Of a stretch of DNA of 26,345 bases, positions 22,940 to 26,345 are shown piece after piece (the stretch's first letter is position 1; every line of letters starts with the position of its first letter). The notes beneath the pieces are model-generated. The model did not search any database and was not told where the DNA came from. It saw nothing but the letters and a program-made list of their open reading frames with translations. The position numbers and the translations under genes were made by a program. This DNA comes from a virus. The stretch lies in IMG/VR virus record IMGVR_UViG_3300021139_000121, positions 1 through 26,345 of that record; one strand, written 5' to 3'.

Positions 22940-23719
22940 TTAGAATAACTCTTGGTCCATATCAAATCCAGGATCATCTTCATCCTTGATATTAAATTGC
23001 TCCGGTGTTACTAAATCCTTATTTCTAGGATCCACTAATTCATTATTATCCGTCACAATTTCACCTTGCTTGTATTCCGATTTGTTTTTTATTGAATTTT
23101 GTATATTTTCCATAAGGGCTTTGTTCCCCCTAATTTTTACATTACCTCCAGAATATATTCCAGATACTCCTTCTTCGTCCGTATTATTTAATAAAATAGC
23201 ATCACCAGTAGCATCCCTTTTCTTTTTCTCCTCCGCGTGATTTTTATATGACTTTTCCATTTCGGCAATATACTTTTGGAATTTTTCTGGCATGGAAAAT
23301 AGTTGTCCCTGCAATTGTGCTAATACCTCATAATTCCTAGCCATATATTGACCTCCACCACCAGCATCTATTTCATCCATTAATTTAGTAATGCTATGTT
23401 GGGCAGATCTAATAGCAAATGCCATAGTAGATATGCTAAGTACATCTATTTTAGATTTATAATGAGCAAAATCATCCTGTTTTATTAGATTGTCATCTAA
23501 ATAAAATTTCAAAAGGGATCCTAATAAACTTTTGGCTTCAGATTCTACTTCTACTCTAGCAGCATCAAAATTCATCATCCTGACTGGTTTAATTGGAGGA
23601 ATATCCGGGGTTGATAATCCAGATAGCATCTCATCTGCTAATAGAATTTCATCCAATTGCTTTTTAATCTTAAGTTCCTGCTCTTTCGAGACCTGTTGTT
23701 TTGGTTTTCTTCTTGGCAT
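22940..23719 (-). CDS. gp16: Probable terminase small subunit (gp16-like)
   Basis: 259 aa (T4 gp16 is 164 aa). Identified mainly by position directly before the large terminase, as gene 16 before 17 in T4. The centre fits the oligomerisation domain of T4-type small terminases, two long helices: DDFAHYKSKIDVLSISTMAFAIRSAQHSITKLMDEI (about 82-117), then NYEVLAQLQGQLFSMPEKFQKYIAEMEKSYKNHAEEKKKR (about 128-167), separated by a GGGG turn. The N-terminus is basic and Lys/Gln-rich (MPRRKPKQQ); the C-terminal 90 residues are acidic and probably disordered, ending DDPGFDMDQELF. By family it would bind DNA and stimulate gp17 ATPase. No helix-turn-helix is clear. Direct sequence support is modest. Confidence 0.65.
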   Translation of the reverse strand: MPRRKPKQQVSKEQELKIKKQLDEILLADEMLSGLSTPDIPPIKPVRMMNFDAARVEVESEAKSLLGSLLKFYLDDNLIKQDDFAHYKSKIDVLSISTMAFAIRSAQHSITKLMDEIDAGGGGQYMARNYEVLAQLQGQLFSMPEKFQKYIAEMEKSYKNHAEEKKKRDATGDAILLNNTDEEGVSGIYSGGNVKIRGNKALMENIQNSIKNKSEYKQGEIVTDNNELVDPRNKDLVTPEQFNIKDEDDPGFDMDQELF

Positions 23720-23723
23720 AAAA

Positions 23724-24113
23724 TTAACTTATTCTATATAATTTATTAATACTTCCCATATACCATATATTTTTAGCTGAACCAATTTGATATTTTTCAA
23801 TAGGGTCCCAAATACTCATTAGAATTTTTGTATTTGTGTTCTGGGAGTAATTTATTTCTACGTCTATTATTGGAAATAATGAATATATTTTTCTAATTGT
23901 ATGTTTATCGGCGCAAGTGAATATTAATTCATATGGATTGGTGGATTTAATTTCCTCTATTATTACACCTCGTAGATTATCCATTATTAATTTTTTTAGT
24001 TCCGGCATTGTATCAAAATAGTACCTAGTTGATATAAAGGAAAAATAGGTTTTTAGCCCGAATAGGGTTTTGGTCCACAAACTTAATTCTTCATATAGTT
24101 TTATATGTTTCAT
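23724..24113 (-). CDS. Small protein between neck-like and terminase genes
   Basis: 129 aa, function unknown. It begins MKHIKLYEELS, a start common among small hypothetical proteins of large phages. It has a helical first third, then strand-forming stretches (VIIEEIKSTNPYELIFTC, IIDVEINYSQNTNTKILMSIWD) and a short motif SAKNIWYMGSINKLYRIS at the end. No membrane helix or catalytic motif is seen. In T4 the gene here is 15 (tail terminator, 272 aa), but this protein is half that length and shows no clear similarity, so I do not call it gp15. It lies 1 nt after the large neck-like gene and 4 nt before the small terminase gene, so the three are surely co-transcribed. Confidence 0.72.
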   Translation of the reverse strand: MKHIKLYEELSLWTKTLFGLKTYFSFISTRYYFDTMPELKKLIMDNLRGVIIEEIKSTNPYELIFTCADKHTIRKIYSLFPIIDVEINYSQNTNTKILMSIWDPIEKYQIGSAKNIWYMGSINKLYRIS

Positions 24114-24114
24114 A

Positions 24115-26343
24115 TTATCTATTCTTTACAAATTGAGGTAGGGAAAGAGCTGGTTTAGCATTATCTATTATAATACTCAATTGAGAATCTTCTATAATAT
24201 TCTGGTTTAGTACTGTAGATTGCTTTTCCTGAGCTATCATATTTTTAAAGATCCTTATATTTGTCAGATATATTGGACTAGTCATTATCTTATATGCGTT
24301 TCTATCCGTATTCCAAGTAGGATTATTTAGATCTGTTTCTAAATCAACAGGAAAACTAAATGTATATGGTATACTTAAGAAATCTTCTTTTGTATGTAGA
24401 AGAATTAAATTAGATGTTTGAACGCTTGGATTAGTAGGATTGTAAGTTAATCCCCATACATTTATAGAATATTGGTTAAATATATTAGATAGATTGAATA
24501 CAAAACCATACCATTCGTCTAGCGCAGGTATAAAATTACTCGAAGGATTATTAATAGATGAACCAAATGGTGATAAAATTTCCTTGCTATTTAGTAATAT
24601 CCTAAACGAGCCAGCTTCTAAATAATTGGGTATTATTTGGGTGGGGCTAACTGTAATAGGGTCAGAACTAATAGTATTAGTTCCTGTGTATATCATTTCT
24701 ATACTAATACCAGTAGATCCATTATATCCATTTATTAAAGGTCTAGAATCTGCTTTTTGCATTTGCCAACCAGTAAAAGAATTTATGGACGTTCCATCAT
24801 CAAAAATAGTAAACTGAGTTCCTGTATTATCTATACTTAATATTTTGTAACCTCCAGTTTTACTTCCACCTAAGATAGAAACATATCCTCCTGCTGTTAA
24901 AAGGTGTTTTGAAGGGGCGGTAGAGTATGTTGCAGTACCAGATGCTTGGGTTACTCCGGATATTGGTAATATCCTAGGTGGTCTAGGAACTAATTTTGTT
25001 TGGTCTATAAAATTTCTAATCTTAATCCAACAAGTAAAACTTAATTCATCTGTATTTGTTAAAGAAGGGGAAGAAGTATATCTAACTGCTTCGCTTTCAT
25101 TATCATAATTTAAAGTTTCTAAATCATAATAAGAATTAAATACAATAGTCCAGTTATTATTTAAATCATAATCTATTATAGGTAAATTAACACTCATATA
25201 ACTTCTTACAGGATCTTGGTCCCTTTTCTGAGTAGAAACATAATATTGTTGTGGTTTTGTATTTTTTTCTATTTGGTCCTGCGTTTCCTCCCCGAAAAGA
25301 GCCTCTGCACTAACTGTATAATCGTGTAATTCTGCTTCTTTTGCTGGATCATTCCAACTTGTATCTTGCCTTTTCTCATACTTAACCAATCTACATTTGA
25401 AATAAATTGGATAATAATCAAAACCTCTATGTAGATAAGTTGATTCTATGGTATAAATTCTATTTGTTAGAGGAAAATAAATTATATCCCTTTTTCTAGG
25501 TTGTGCACCTTTACCAAAGAAGCTTTCGAAATACCTCTTATCTATATGGGCTTCCAGTATTCCAGCTTCTTCAAACATTATACCAAAACTGTCGTATACA
25601 GGTTTTCCGTCACCAAATTCATTCTTATTAACTAATACTTTTAAACATTTTTCATCTACTACATCAAATAGATTGTATTCCCTTAATATAATATCTCTAC
25701 CCCTACCATTTGGTTGAACTGAATAATAATTAATCATATGACCAAATAGATTATTAACAGCCAAACTAAGATCTTGTTCTATATTTATACCCCTATTTAC
25801 TGCATAAGGATCAAAAATATTAGTACAACTGGCATTAAAAATAATAGGTTTATCATATTTTTGATTAGAACAAATTATAGCTGGCTTAGTTGCAAAATCT
25901 CTTTGATCCACTACTCTATATGTTAAATCTGGCTCTAGGTCATTTAATATTATTGGTGGATTGATTGTACTTCCTATCGATAATACGGGGCTCATACTTG
26001 GACTAGTATTATTAGATACAGCAGTGATCCTAAATTCTAAATAGAAGGGGTTATCTGGATTTAATGGGATTAAATTAAGATTAGGATCTGTTAATTCAAC
26101 CCACAAAGACCAGTTGTCCCCATTTATGCTCCAACGATACTCGTAATAAAGGAAAACATAATTAGGTACTTCGTTTTGAGTGTCCGCAATATACCCATTT
26201 ATACTTATTACATTTGTGAATGGTTTAGAATAAGTAATAGTACGATAATTTCCAACTGTAGTAAAATCTATAAGATTTCCTGGGGAACTTGGAGACCCTA
26301 TAGAAATAGAACTTGGAGACCCTAAATATCCAGAATAATCCAT
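24115..26343 (-). CDS. Neck protein (gp14-like) fused to a lectin/LamG-like domain; 5' end may lie beyond the window
   Basis: At least 742 aa. Residues about 205-360 look like T4-type neck protein gp14: FGIMFEEAGILEAHIDKRYFESFF, then GAQPRKRDIIYFPLTNRIYTIE and YPIYFKCRLVKYEK, where T4 gp14-type proteins have a P-R-x-G-D-x-I-Y-x-P pattern. Before it (about 35-120) is a beta domain (VFLYYEYRWSINGDNWSLWVEL) of fibronectin or jelly-roll style. After it (about 430-705) is a concanavalin/LamG-type fold: ELSFTCWIKI, then LDEWYGFVFNLSNIFNQYSINVWGLT, interrupted by a Gly-rich insert at about 462-525. T4 gp14 is 256 aa. The chosen ATG is three bases from the window edge, and the frame may extend further. 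By family, neck proteins join head to tail; the lectin-like part may be a whisker-like or glycan-binding decoration (inference). Confidence 0.72.
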   Translation of the reverse strand: MDYSGYLGSPSSISIGSPSSPGNLIDFTTVGNYRTITYSKPFTNVISINGYIADTQNEVPNYVFLYYEYRWSINGDNWSLWVELTDPNLNLIPLNPDNPFYLEFRITAVSNNTSPSMSPVLSIGSTINPPIILNDLEPDLTYRVVDQRDFATKPAIICSNQKYDKPIIFNASCTNIFDPYAVNRGINIEQDLSLAVNNLFGHMINYYSVQPNGRGRDIILREYNLFDVVDEKCLKVLVNKNEFGDGKPVYDSFGIMFEEAGILEAHIDKRYFESFFGKGAQPRKRDIIYFPLTNRIYTIESTYLHRGFDYYPIYFKCRLVKYEKRQDTSWNDPAKEAELHDYTVSAEALFGEETQDQIEKNTKPQQYYVSTQKRDQDPVRSYMSVNLPIIDYDLNNNWTIVFNSYYDLETLNYDNESEAVRYTSSPSLTNTDELSFTCWIKIRNFIDQTKLVPRPPRILPISGVTQASGTATYSTAPSKHLLTAGGYVSILGGSKTGGYKILSIDNTGTQFTIFDDGTSINSFTGWQMQKADSRPLINGYNGSTGISIEMIYTGTNTISSDPITVSPTQIIPNYLEAGSFRILLNSKEILSPFGSSINNPSSNFIPALDEWYGFVFNLSNIFNQYSINVWGLTYNPTNPSVQTSNLILLHTKEDFLSIPYTFSFPVDLETDLNNPTWNTDRNAYKIMTSPIYLTNIRIFKNMIAQEKQSTVLNQNIIEDSQLSIIIDNAKPALSLPQFVKNR

Positions 26344-26345
26344 CT

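Noticed and set aside
23724-24113. Tail terminator gp15
   Set aside because: The position matches T4 gene 15, but the protein is half the length and I see no shared motif.

Overview
This window looks like part of the virion-morphogenesis region of a T4-like, contractile-tailed bacteriophage (or a prophage or metagenomic contig of one). Every gene I can support is on the minus strand, so transcription runs from the right edge to the left. The recognisable proteins are T4-type: large terminase, tail sheath, tail tube, portal, head-completion nuclease, a late sigma factor and a hub protein. The DNA is AT-rich. Almost no start codon has a Shine-Dalgarno sequence; starts follow A/T-rich leaders instead. 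That is typical of phages of Bacteroidota, so I infer such a host, with moderate confidence.

Layout in order of transcription. (1) 26343-21116: a large protein with a gp14-like neck core and a lectin-like C-terminus, a small unknown protein, a probable small terminase, and the large terminase. (2) 21032-16521: an unusually large sheath (1099 aa) and two tandem tail-tube paralogs, ending at a strong terminator. (3) 16431-13342: a small membrane protein, a gp26-like hub protein whose reading frame is interrupted at a C-run, its out-of-frame 3' extension, and a long disordered protein. (4) 13276-10165: a small protein, dCMP deaminase, an ECF-type sigma factor, an unknown protein with a hydrophobic C-terminus, a RecB/Cas4-type nuclease and an unknown protein, ending at a terminator. 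(5) 10089-5191: a membrane protein with a coiled coil, two tandem 186-aa paralogs, and an 848-aa protein with a repeat-rich basic tail, ending in hairpins. (6) 5020-25: a gp55-like late sigma factor, a gp4-like nuclease, an unknown protein, and two tandem portal paralogs.

The order terminase, sheath, tube, portal follows T4 (16-17-18-19-20), with about 13 kb inserted between tube and portal. The main oddities are the apparent +1 frameshift at a C6 run beside a GC-rich hairpin in the hub gene, three tandem paralog pairs (portal, tube and a 186-aa protein), two different phage sigma factors, and an array of short linear motifs in the 848-aa protein. No gene-free stretch exceeds 300 bases; the longest is 5021-5190, which holds hairpins. 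I see no tRNA, CRISPR array or insertion sequence.
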